Shown here in pieces: positions 9,641 to 17,959 of a stretch of DNA of 17,959 nucleotides; position 1 is the first letter of the stretch, and each line of letters opens with the position of its first letter. The translations under genes and the position numbers were made by a program. The notes beneath the pieces were generated by a model that saw nothing but the letters and a program-made list of their open reading frames with translations, was not told where the DNA came from and did not search any database. Source of the DNA: Smittium mucronatum (taxonomy: Eukaryota > Kickxellomycota > Harpellomycetes > Harpellales > Legeriomycetaceae); assembly GCA_001953115.1 (NCBI GenBank), contig LSSL01002891.1:1-17959 (forward strand). The letters are read 5' to 3'.

Positions 9641-11583
9641 TATTTGGCTCATTATATCTACAATCTGCTTAAAATCAGAACCCCAATTTATTTTTATTAT
9701 TATATTACAAATAATTGGCATTTTTTTTTAAAAGTTTAATAAATCCAAAAAAAAAATCAAAAAAACAAAAAATAAATAAATTTAAATGTCACTTTCATCA
9801 AAGTACCCCCCATATAATCCCTAATTATTCTTAAACAAGCAGATGTATACAAATTTTCGTGTAATATATATTTATCTTGTTTCTGATATGCAAGTACACA
9901 TAATTAAAACTAAATAATAACTTATATTGAGTTCCTATAAAGAGGTGAAAGTATCTCACTGAAAAAAAACTTAAAAAAATGTTTACATAAATATAGTTTT
10001 AAAAAAAAGTTATAATCGATCAGAAAAAGAGGGAATTTTCTTTAGTAATAATTTTTTAGAGTTATTGATACTGGGACCTTATTTTATTGAATTGGGGAGG
10101 TACTGGAGAAAATTTAACATTTTTTGATACTCTGGATCAGAACTGGAGCATGAAAAACCTATGAGCGCAAACTTATTTTATCTATAAGTGATATTTTTTG
10201 TTCCTATAATCCCCCCAAAAAAACATTTCTTTTATCACTTAAAAATTATTTTTATTGGATATTATCCGTTAAATATATAAAGCGTTTATTGATGATATAA
10301 CTGTATTAAAAATTTCTGTTTTTTAAACTTTTAAACTATTTCTAATATTAAAATTTGACTTAGAATCAAAAAAATTATCAAATGGAAATATTAATAAAGA
10401 GGTTTTTATGATTCGTATCAAAACGATCCAAAAAAATCTCTTGATAAGTTATCTGGAGTGAAACCGAGAAAAAAATATCATTCTTCATTTTTAAAGAAGA
10501 CAAAGTGACGGATGAAGATTTCCGCAGGAGTTTTTTTATTGTTGAAGACCAAGAGCGTATTTATTTTTTTTGAGGCTTGAAGCTCTAAAAAAAGCAAAGA
10601 TAAAATTTTGAATACTTTATGTAATTACACACGATTTTTTTTAACAGTCTAAAAAATATGAGTATCTTTACATTATCTATATCTACTTTAAAATTTTTTT
10701 AATTTTTATACAAAATCCTTTAAATTTATTTGCTTGGATTTTTTTGTATGAGTTACCTTACGGAATATTTAAATTGATATTTTCTATCACCTCTTGTTTA
10801 TAAATAATATAAATTTTTAAAGTTAGGATAAAATTATTTAAAAATTTTTAAAGTTGTGTTTTTATCAAAATGGATTCTTCTAAAATAATATTCAGCATTA
10901 TTTTAATTTTTTTTTTATAGAAAACTTGAACTTTTCATAGATTAATACTTTAGAGGGGGTTTTTCCCAAAAAATATTGTTATTCCTATAGCCCATTCATA
11001 TAGATTGAGGATTTAATAAGACGGGTTTTGTTTAAAATAAAAATCCAAAAAAAATATCTTAGTACAAAAAACATTAAAAAATTAAAATAGATGTCATAAT
11101 CCCGAAATTTTTTTTTTAATTATTAAAAAATTAAAATATAAATACAGTGGCTCTTTCAGGATTCTTTTATATTTTAACGAATTTTTTTTCGTTTACGCCC
11201 TTATATTTTTTATGCGTATTCACGGCTATAAATATAAAAATAAATAACTGGATAATTATTTTTCGATTAATTTTACTCTTTTATTTTTGAATAAAAATGA
11301 CTATTCTCCAGCTTTTTTTTAGAGAATATCTATTTATATATTTATAAATATGTATAGATTTAATTTTTGATAAGTTTTATAATAACCATAATTATTTGTG
11401 AGATTTTTTTTATCGATGAGTCCAATTTCGACAAATCTTCAATAAAACTATTCGCATAAATGAATATTTCATAAAAAACTGTCTAAAAAATATACTGAAG
11501 TTTGATAAAAAAATTCTAGTTTTAAAAAAATTTAATTACAAGTATATATATATTGTATTATTAAAATTTTTAAAGCATAATTT

Positions 11584-11609
11584 AAAAATAAAATAAAATA
11601 AAATAAAAA
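11584..11609. repeat. AAATA microsatellite
   Basis: Roughly four to five tandem AAATA units run into a poly-A tract. A simple slippage repeat. Confidence 0.75.
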
Positions 11610-12659
11610 AATCAATTTTTCGAAATATCGCACTACAATAAGTCACTTTATATTTTCGAAGTAGGGATTTTTTGGCTTTAAAAATCACAAATGCCGAAAA
11701 AAATGATGTAAAAAAAAACAATAACCCAAAATATGAATAATAACAGAATTAAACTTTAAGAGTTTTTACTCGAATAAAAAATAGCATTTTTTTGTTGCAG
11801 AATTTTTAATTTTTTGTTAATCTAATTAAAAATGAGATACTTTTTATAAATATTTTCGAAATTTTGGGGATTTTAACTTATTTTTTTAATTTTTTTAAAT
11901 AATTTTCAATACTGTAAAATCGTGGGTTTGGATTTTTCTGATATTTTCTTTTTAAATAATTGGATAAAAATGTATTTACTTAAATAAAAATAGCTTTTTT
12001 CTACAAATAAAAATCCCTCTATTTAAAGAATTAATTATTTTAAAATTTTGCACCCATGAAGTTTATGGTAATCTAACATTTAATCGGGAAAATATTTTAT
12101 ATGTTTTTGTAATTATAATCCATGTTTATTCTTATAGATTTTTATAATAAAATAGGATTAATTAAAATTTTTAGTGAGAAAGATATTATAAATGTACGTC
12201 TATATTAATTTTTAGTTAGTGATCTTGGTTAAGTTTTATAATATAATGCTCTTTTTCAGAAATAGATACCAATTAATCACACCCAACTAAATTCAAAAAG
12301 ATCAAAATTTCATCCATATTCTCATAAAACTGGAATTTTTTTAGAAAAATCAGTTTTTAAATATTAAAACCCGATTTTAACATTTTATAATATATCTTAA
12401 AAAAAAACTCGCATTTCAATGATATTAAATTAACTATTTTAAATCTCCGTGATCAGAGATCATTTTTAAAAATAAAACTTTTTTTTACTTGGTAATTTCC
12501 AAAATAAAATATCAGTTTAATCTAAATTTAAGTTGAACTTTAATAATATTTATATATCAAAACCAATTAAAATTTAGTTAAATCCAAAATTAAAAGCGAT
12601 TATTTTTCTTTTAAAAATTATAATATCCAAAAATTTGATTAATAGTCGAAATATTAAAT

Positions 12660-12690
12660 AAAATTTTGATAAAATTTTGATAAAATTTTA
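12660..12690. repeat. 11-bp tandem repeat (AAAATTTTGAT), about 2.7 units
   Basis: Two perfect AAAATTTTGAT units and a third truncated unit AAAATTTT in direct succession. The 11-bp period is close to one helical turn, but such repeats also arise easily in AT-rich DNA. Confidence 0.8.
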
Positions 12691-13728
12691 AAATAATAAT
12701 AATTAAATATAACTTAATAATGAAGAATTTGTAAATTAAGTACAGAATTTGTATATATAAAAATTAAAAACGAAATGAAATATTTATTTAATATATGTTG
12801 AATTTTCATAATAAATTATGATTTTAAGTCAAATTAATACTTTCTACTTTAATTATAGGCTTACAAAACATTGATAATTTTTAGAACTCATAAAAATACA
12901 GTTTATTATATCAAAATTGCAGTCTTATAAATATTCACACTAAATTTTATTCGCATTATACTAGTTTATTATTCAATTTAAATTTATAATGAATTACTAT
13001 TTTTTGAATAAATCACAATAATATAAGGGTTTAATTTTCGTTTAAATTTACACAGATATTAAATTTCCAAAAATTGTAAGATTAAATCTATCAATAATTG
13101 AAATTAAAAAAGACTTGGTATACTTTTTTTTAATAAATCTAAATTTAATGTTTTTTAATTTGTGATAAATTTTTATATAAACCATATATACTTTATTTAT
13201 AAATATTTTTTAAAAAATCAGTTTTATATTTTCTAATTTTCTATGAGAATCGGTTGTTTTAATTCATGTATACTTTAATAATAAATAAATATACATTTAT
13301 GTTATTATCAATTTTAAAAGTAATTTTTTTGAAAATTTAATTTAATCTTTATTTATATTTAAAAATAAGGATTAAAAAAATAACACCAACTAAATTATTA
13401 GGTGAAAATTTATCCAATTTTTTTTTCAAACAGTCTATTTGTTTTCAAATATTAATTTTCATGTAGTTACATAAATATAATTATTACAATTTCCCTTTTA
13501 TAAAATGAGAAAATTTAATTGATTTTTTTTTTGTTTGTTTTATATTTTGATGAATTAAAAAGAATAAGCTCATATAATAATGATTTTCTATTTTTATAAA
13601 AAATAATTATCATGAAACGAGTATAAATTATCTTAATTAACTTTTTTCGATTAAAAGATTGCTTTGAAGATAATATATTGGTTTGTATATCTCTTATCTT
13701 TTTACAGGTTTCAATCAAATTTTATTAA

Positions 13729-13956
13729 GGAAAATTTGCAGCAAATAAACATGTAAAATATAAAAATTTAAATGCAAATATCCAGCAAAATACAAGCCTA
13801 GTGGTTGGAAATTATCAGTTATACAACAATACATTTTTTTCTGCGGATAAACGAATATATTCAATTTCACAATTTGGGAAACTGTATTTCTCATATATAT
13901 ATTATAAAAGGTATCAAAAATGTATCAAAAATTTTATATACTCAGATCAAACATAA
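13729..13956 (+). other. Open frame without start codon, unrecognised
   Basis: Seventy-five codons are open between TAA 13726-13728 and TAA 13954-13956. They include the stretch SLVVGNYQLYNNTFFSADKR followed by IYSISQFGKLYFSYIYYKR. There is no in-frame ATG. The middle is less Lys/Asn-biased than background, which is why it is recorded, but about one frame of this length is expected by chance in the window. It could be a remnant of a mobile element or nothing. Confidence 0.2.
13911..13932. repeat. Two perfect tandem copies of GTATCAAAAAT
   Basis: The 11-mer GTATCAAAAAT is repeated exactly once, without spacer. No function is evident. Confidence 0.8.
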
Positions 13957-14735
13957 ATATTTAATTTTATGAATATAAATATGTTTAGTTTAGTTTATAA
14001 GTACATTTACATATATTGTAAAAAAATTTAAAACCCTCCTTTTTATACTATATAAAGTCTTATGTATTACTTTCTTATACACAAAATATACTTTATGTTT
14101 TTATTCGATCAATTATAAACATATTAGCCAATTTAATGAATCTTAATAAAAAATTCAATAAAAATTGACTGAAATATTGATACTGATTTTTTTCTAAAAA
14201 AAGAAGACGAGTTCAAAAAATATTCAATCATAAAAAATGTTGCAAAAAGTTGTGACTGAATTTTTTTACTCACCCTACTTTCTTTCTAAAGCTCTAAACT
14301 ATTTTATTTGAAATTATATCTCACTTCATATGATCTTATAACTAAAGCGTGATAAAATAAATATTTTTTTAATTTAATTATATCAATTTAATACCTTTCT
14401 CTTCTAATATCCACATGTCATCATGTGCCAAATTTTATTTGGGTTTATTTTTAATTGTATGTGTATTTTTATAATTTAATATCATTTTGGCTGAGTGTAA
14501 ATTTATTTTCGATATCTTAATTAATTGTAAAATTTTGTATTTGTGTATATAAACTAATAGTTTTTAAATAAATTTTAATAATTTTTTTATTTTCATAAAA
14601 AGGAGGATTTTGATTGTTTATTTGGCATTTAATAAATGATAATATTATAAAATATAAAATAAACCAACAAAAATTTTAATTTTAGAAATCATCAATGTAT
14701 TCCATATTCATATTTTATGATTTAAAAGATTAATT
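13957..14735. other. AT-rich DNA, no gene recognised
   Basis: No supported coding frame. A small inverted repeat, CACATG-TCAT-CATGTG, lies near 14412-14427; its six-base arms are short enough to be chance. Confidence 0.5.
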
Positions 14736-14814
14736 AGAGACTTTATGGACTCTATACGCTCTTAAATAAATAAACCGCCAAAAAACCCCTTTTTCCATAG
14801 TTATTCGTTAATAA
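14736..14814 (+). repeat. Left terminal inverted repeat (79 bp)
   Basis: Starts AGAGACTTTATGGACTCTAT and ends TATTCGTTAATAA. Pairs with 15682-15760 in opposite orientation, with 67 of 79 positions identical and no indel. Confidence 0.85.
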
Positions 14815-15159
14815 ATTTATTAGAAATTTTTGGATTAGGGGTTTTTCCAAAATATAAATGATCGGGAAAAAATAATAGAGATTTTGAAATAACAAGTTTT
14901 GTTTTGAAATATATGATCTGTTACTTTTTTAAATTTCCATTAAGATTTACAACCAAGTTATTATTTTATTACCGAATAATTTTGATACCTTTTATATATC
15001 AAAATAGGAAGTTCCATATCTCTTTGCAACCGAAATTTTGATTCTAATAAGCTTATGATCTTTAGATCACAATTAATTCAATATTAGAGCCAAAAATAAA
15101 TTATCCAATACAGATAACTATAAAAAATCTAAACTATACCTATAAAGCATAATCATTCA

Positions 15160-15426
15160 TACTATTAACCAATGATTTGATATTTTTATAACTTTGTTGG
15201 AGGGATATTAGAATCATGAAAAATTATAAATTATATTGGTTAAATATGTGGCTGTAAAATTTTTTTGTGCATTGAAAGTATGATATTCATTTCGTTTATT
15301 AAGCGTTTCAGAATTTGGAGCAGTGGCTATAATTTTCATTTTCTCCAACCAAAGCTATTTATCTATCAAACTATTCGGACATTTTTTACTATGGTGATTC
15401 AATTGGATAACAATTTCAAATAAAAT
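15160..15426 (-). pseudogene. PIF/Harbinger-like transposase fragment (HARBI1-type DDE)
   Basis: A minus-strand frame bounded by TAA 15429-15427 and TGA 15159-15157 reads CPNSLIDK, TAG, LWLEKMKIIATAPNSETLNK, RNEYHTFNAQ and, after a TGA and a TAA, YPSNKVIKIS. This follows the HARBI1/Harbinger block: (F)PN.IG.IDGT.I.I.AP, then NRK.YHS.N.Q, then .YPGS.HDS.I...S. The Asp of SLIDK fits the first catalytic position, while the second block has lost its HD. Stops are TAG 15357-15355, TGA 15216-15214 and TAA 15210-15208, with no frameshift across these motifs. Downstream frames at about 15010-15110 contain hints (VLDNLFLALIL; NFGCKEIWNFL) of the later GD.GY and E..FG.LK..W motifs, but in different frames and not reliably. 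It lies inside the inverted-repeat pair. Confidence 0.6.
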
Positions 15427-15681
15427 TTATTTTGAGAAATAAATGCGATATTAACAAAAAAGTAAGTACGTCAATTAAATACAAATCTTATTAAGAAATA
15501 ACAATGCTAAAAGAAATAAGTACCTACTGCTATTTAAAAATTGATTATATCTAAATAAGGATACTAAAAAGTTGCAAAAGTATTATTTTTGATTTTAAAG
15601 CCATAATTGGAATAATTTAGAGGAATTATCGAAAATAATCAAATTAATTTAACTATTCAACCAAAAAAAATTTAACCATTG
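15427..15681. other. Internal spacer of the inverted-repeat element
   Basis: AT-rich sequence between the Harbinger-like frame and the right arm. If the fragment is truncated, the N-terminal part of the transposase would be expected here on the minus strand, but I could not recognise it. Confidence 0.4.
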
Positions 15682-15760
15682 TTATTAACGAATAGCTATG
15701 TAAAAAGTATTTTTTTGTCGGTTTATTTCTTTATGGACGCATAGAGTTCATAAAGTCTCT
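15682..15760 (-). repeat. Right terminal inverted repeat (79 bp)
   Basis: Its reverse complement starts AGAGACTTTATGAACTCTAT and matches 14736-14814 at 67 of 79 positions without gaps. Confidence 0.85.
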
Positions 15761-15763
15761 ATT

Positions 15764-16331
15764 ATAAAAAAAACCATGCATTTTTTCTTTTTTAGTTTAA
15801 TATATATCTTTTTAAGGTTATTTCGCTTGATATATTCAAAGCGATAGCAAAATTATTTTTTAAAATTTTATGAATATAGTAAGCTTAAATTTTTTTTTGT
15901 TTCTTTATTTAATAGAAAATGATATTAAATTTTTTATGTAAAAATAAAAATTTAATATAAACACGATTTTTTTTAAACAAATGATATTGAGAAATCTAAA
16001 TTAGATAAAAAAGTTTTTCGTATAATTGAACATATTTGTTATGATTTTACATAATTTTTTATTCAAATTCTTTTAGCAATATTTATTTACTCGACCGTTA
16101 TTAAGATATAATTTTAAATTTAAATTTTTATAGTATAATCTAATAAAATTAAGGTTATAAAAAAACTAATATTTATAAAAATAAGTAATAAAATAATCTA
16201 ATATATATCTAGTTTATAATAAAATATAATACAAAAATTAAGATTTAATAGTTCTAGTTAATTTATTTTAATTTATTTTACCCTGATTTTTAATTTTTAA
16301 TCATAAGTGGTTTTTCATGTAATTATTTAAT
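15764..16331. other. AT-rich DNA, no gene recognised
   Basis: Dominated by A/T runs. The rest of the Tnp2-like transposase frame would be expected to continue here on the minus strand from 16332 downward, but nothing of it is recognisable. Confidence 0.45.
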
Positions 16332-16680
16332 TTAAGAATTTAGTTTTATCTTTATTTTAATAAGTAAATTTACTCCTAATGGTTCATCATTCTTTCTATA
16401 TTTCTCATTTTGAAATAGTGCATTTAAACGGTCACCGGAGATTTCATCTATTTCCAGTTGACCTACATGACATTTCACACAATTTATGACCACTAATAAT
16501 TAGTCATTAAGCACATATTTTTAAATGATATATTTTGTAAAAATTATCTATATTTACTGAGGAAGTAAATTTCGATTTTAACTCATAATAGGCTGCATAA
16601 TTAGGTGAGATTTGATTTAGGTCAAACATTTGACACCCATTTAAACATATATTATACGTAAAAGGTGTATATCCATTTAT
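16332..16680 (-). pseudogene. Tnp2/CACTA-like transposase N-terminus, decayed zinc ribbon
   Basis: The first minus frame (16680-16507) reads YNICLNGCQMFDLNQISPNY, then AAYYELKSKF. This recalls the Y.(I/M)C.NGC.LF......CPNC...RY zinc ribbon that opens many Tnp2-type transposases. The first Cys pair (CxxxC) is present; the second appears as S..Y where C..C is expected. After a TAA and a +/-1 shift, a second frame (16499-16332) continues with CHVGQLEIDEISGDRLNALF and QNEKYRKN, resembling the following ..SIxDQLAxLLxNxxTRxxLxYR segment. G+C is visibly higher than in the flanks. Only the N-terminal part can be seen; the catalytic domain is gone or unrecognisable. Another zinc-ribbon protein remains possible. 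Confidence 0.45.
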
Positions 16681-17959
16681 ATTTTAATTTGCTTAATTTA
16701 ATTTATAAAAAGCGTATATTTAACCCCTCACTCCACTGTGTCGGATAGATCTGGCAATAAAATTAAATTTGATAAAAACTCGATAAAATAATGATTTTTA
16801 AATAAAAATTCCTATAAAAAGTCCTAAAATTTGTTAAAATATGAAATCAATATTGGATTAGAAATTTTATTAAATATAAATTCCACAATTTTAGCTTTAT
16901 ACATGTGAATAATTTTAGAAAAAGAGGGATATTATTATCTCCTTATTTTAAAAACTTACCTCTATTTTCAGCAAAATTACTTACACAAACAGTTTAAAAT
17001 TCGAATAATTAAATATATAAAAATTATTATTAGATATTTAACAAAAGAATTTTTCTTCTTTTATAATTATACTTTTATTTTTAAAATAAAATAGGTTATA
17101 ATAGATAAATCTGGATAGAAAGAATTGAAAAATTAATAAGCTAAATAGTTTTAAAATTTATTCTAAAAAATAATGTTTTTTTCTACAAATTTATATGTTT
17201 TATGAAGATTTGGTTATTATTTTTTTAAATTTTTTTTTGGTAATTTCGAGCACATTTGGTTGTGAAACTAAATTTAATTAGGAAAAATTGTTGATAATGT
17301 AATTGAAATCTATCACAAACACTTTAAGTATTTTAGGAAAGTCATGGAAGAAAAATGAAAATTTTTTGTTCAAAATAAATATTTAAATTCATCAGATCCA
17401 ATTGTGGATCTAGTAATAAAAATTATTCGAAAAAGAATCCATTTAAAGAATATAATAAAAAAGTGAAATTATTGATATATAAGAACTTAATTTTTATGAA
17501 TATCAAAATGGAAAAATTTAAGAATCCTAATTAGAGATATATATATTGGCTAACCAAATAAATTTTTTTTATGAAACACCAATCTAATACTAGGAATTAT
17601 GCATCATCTTAATCCAATTGTTGGATTTAGCATGATTTTTTTTTTTTTTTGGGTAGATATCTATTTCCCTCGATTAAAATTGACATTATTCAGAACAAGA
17701 CTATTTATTTATCTAGACGCAAAAAAACACTAAATTATATACATGTTTTTTAATAAAGATTTTACATGTTTTTGTTGGTATATCGATTTGATTAAAATTT
17801 TATTAGCCAAACGGAAGATTCCAATCGATAATAATTCACCAATATTATTCAAAAAATTGTTTCATAATCACTTTATTTATTTTATTTTTTAGAGGGAATT
17901 TACTTATAATATTCAAATACTAGATAAAACTAAAATAAAAACACAATAAAAGGAAAAAA
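16681..17959. other. AT-rich DNA to the window end, no recognised gene
   Basis: A plus frame from 17281 to TGA 17464-17466 is open for 60 sense codons apart from one TGA at 17356-17358. It includes GKIVDNVIEIYHKHFKYFRK before the stop and KYLNSSDPIVDLVIKIIRKR after it. It is coding-like but matches no family I know. Two short perfect inverted repeats (AGATCCA-ATTG-TGGATCT at 17394-17411; AATCCAA-TTG-TTGGATT near 17612-17628) share the core ATCCAA. The right edge is simply the window boundary. Confidence 0.4.

Larger units (their letters stand above)
9641..13728. other. Long AT-rich gene-free stretch with isolated coding-like islands
   Basis: Mostly A/T runs and stops in every frame. Two islands with richer codons occur: 10069-10161 (YWDLILLNWGGTGENLTFFD and onward, 31 codons) and 10448-10570 (KEDKVTDEDFRRSFFIVEDQ, 41 codons, ending at TGA 10571). 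Neither can be assigned. Open frames on the minus strand at 11536-11721 and 13515-13718 are low-complexity Lys/Asn/Phe/Ile translations of A/T runs and are not credible genes. Confidence 0.45.
14736..15760. mobile_element. Candidate 1-kb DNA transposon with 79-bp terminal inverted repeats
   Basis: Bases 14736-14814 and the reverse complement of 15682-15760 align over 79 positions without gaps, with 12 differences (about 85% identity). Both arms begin AGAGACTTTATG and contain AAATAAACCG and TATTCGTTAATAA. The arms face each other across 867 bp holding a Harbinger-like transposase remnant. The triplet ATT immediately precedes the left arm (14733-14735) and follows the right arm (15761-15763), a possible 3-bp target duplication. 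Harbinger elements do make 3-bp duplications, usually TWA, but ATT matches by chance often in such DNA. The element is old: the arms have diverged and the coding part is broken. Confidence 0.7.

Noticed and set aside
11536..11721. Minus-strand 61-aa frame
   Set aside because: It spans an AAATA microsatellite and poly-A runs. The Phe/Ile-rich product reflects composition.
13515..13718. Minus-strand 67-aa frame
   Set aside because: Lys/Ile/Asn-rich, no motif, within chance length.
14412..14427. CACATG-TCAT-CATGTG hairpin and similar short palindromes as regulatory sites
   Set aside because: Six- or seven-base arms without an adjacent gene, T-run or repetition at related sites carry no functional signal.
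15131..15146. ACTATACCTATAAAG, one and a half telomere-like units inside the window
   Set aside because: Too short to be an interstitial telomere tract; expected by chance in AT-rich DNA.
17281..17466. Plus frame of about 60 codons with a single TGA, perhaps TGA read as Trp
   Set aside because: No homologous family is recognised, so nothing shows what residue belongs at the TGA. Its length is consistent with chance.

Overview
This window is the end of an extremely A+T-rich (about 80% or more by eye) eukaryotic chromosome. It opens with nine perfect copies of a 6-bp repeat, CTATAC, plus one degenerate copy. The C-rich strand reads inward from the very first base, as expected at the left end of a linear chromosome, so the G-strand unit is (TATAGG)n. 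No rRNA, tRNA, CRISPR array or intact protein-coding gene could be recognised. The telomere and the eukaryotic transposon types point to a nucleus, but the species cannot be named. A microsporidian or early-diverging fungus, or an AT-rich protist, would all fit.

Layout. (1) 1-60: telomere. (2) 61-757, minus strand: a decayed IS5-like/DDE_4-type transposase cut off at its 3' end by the telomere. (3) 2313-3437, plus strand: a second, divergent and almost full-length transposase of the same superfamily. (4) 3438-6556: AT-rich DNA with two C-homopolymers and open frames no longer than chance would give. (5) 6557-7000, plus strand: a long frame with a patch like the ISXO2/IS1595 (Merlin) DDE domain. 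(6) 7001-14735: mostly structureless AT-rich DNA with a 12-base G-run, a few microsatellites and isolated coding-like islands. (7) 14736-15760: two 79-bp inverted repeats, about 85% identical without gaps, enclosing 867 bp that carry part of a Harbinger-like transposase on the minus strand. (8) 16332-16680, minus strand: a decayed N-terminal zinc-ribbon region like that of Tnp2/CACTA-type transposases. (9) The remainder is AT-rich DNA without recognised genes.

The segment therefore reads as a subtelomeric graveyard of several DNA-transposon superfamilies. Three points stand out. First, the telomere directly abuts a broken transposase gene. Second, the transposase frames have collected many stop codons but almost no frameshifts: one frame is followed for 375 codons through 11 internal stops. 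Third, the two IS5-like copies both carry TAA where the family has a conserved tyrosine. These could reflect substitution-dominated (RIP-like) decay, inheritance from an already dead parent, or, less likely, a reassigned stop codon.

All protein-family calls come from reading translations by eye; no database search was run. With this composition roughly one codon in ten is a stop, so open frames of 40-80 codons are expected by chance. Only frames with recognisable motifs are annotated as genes.
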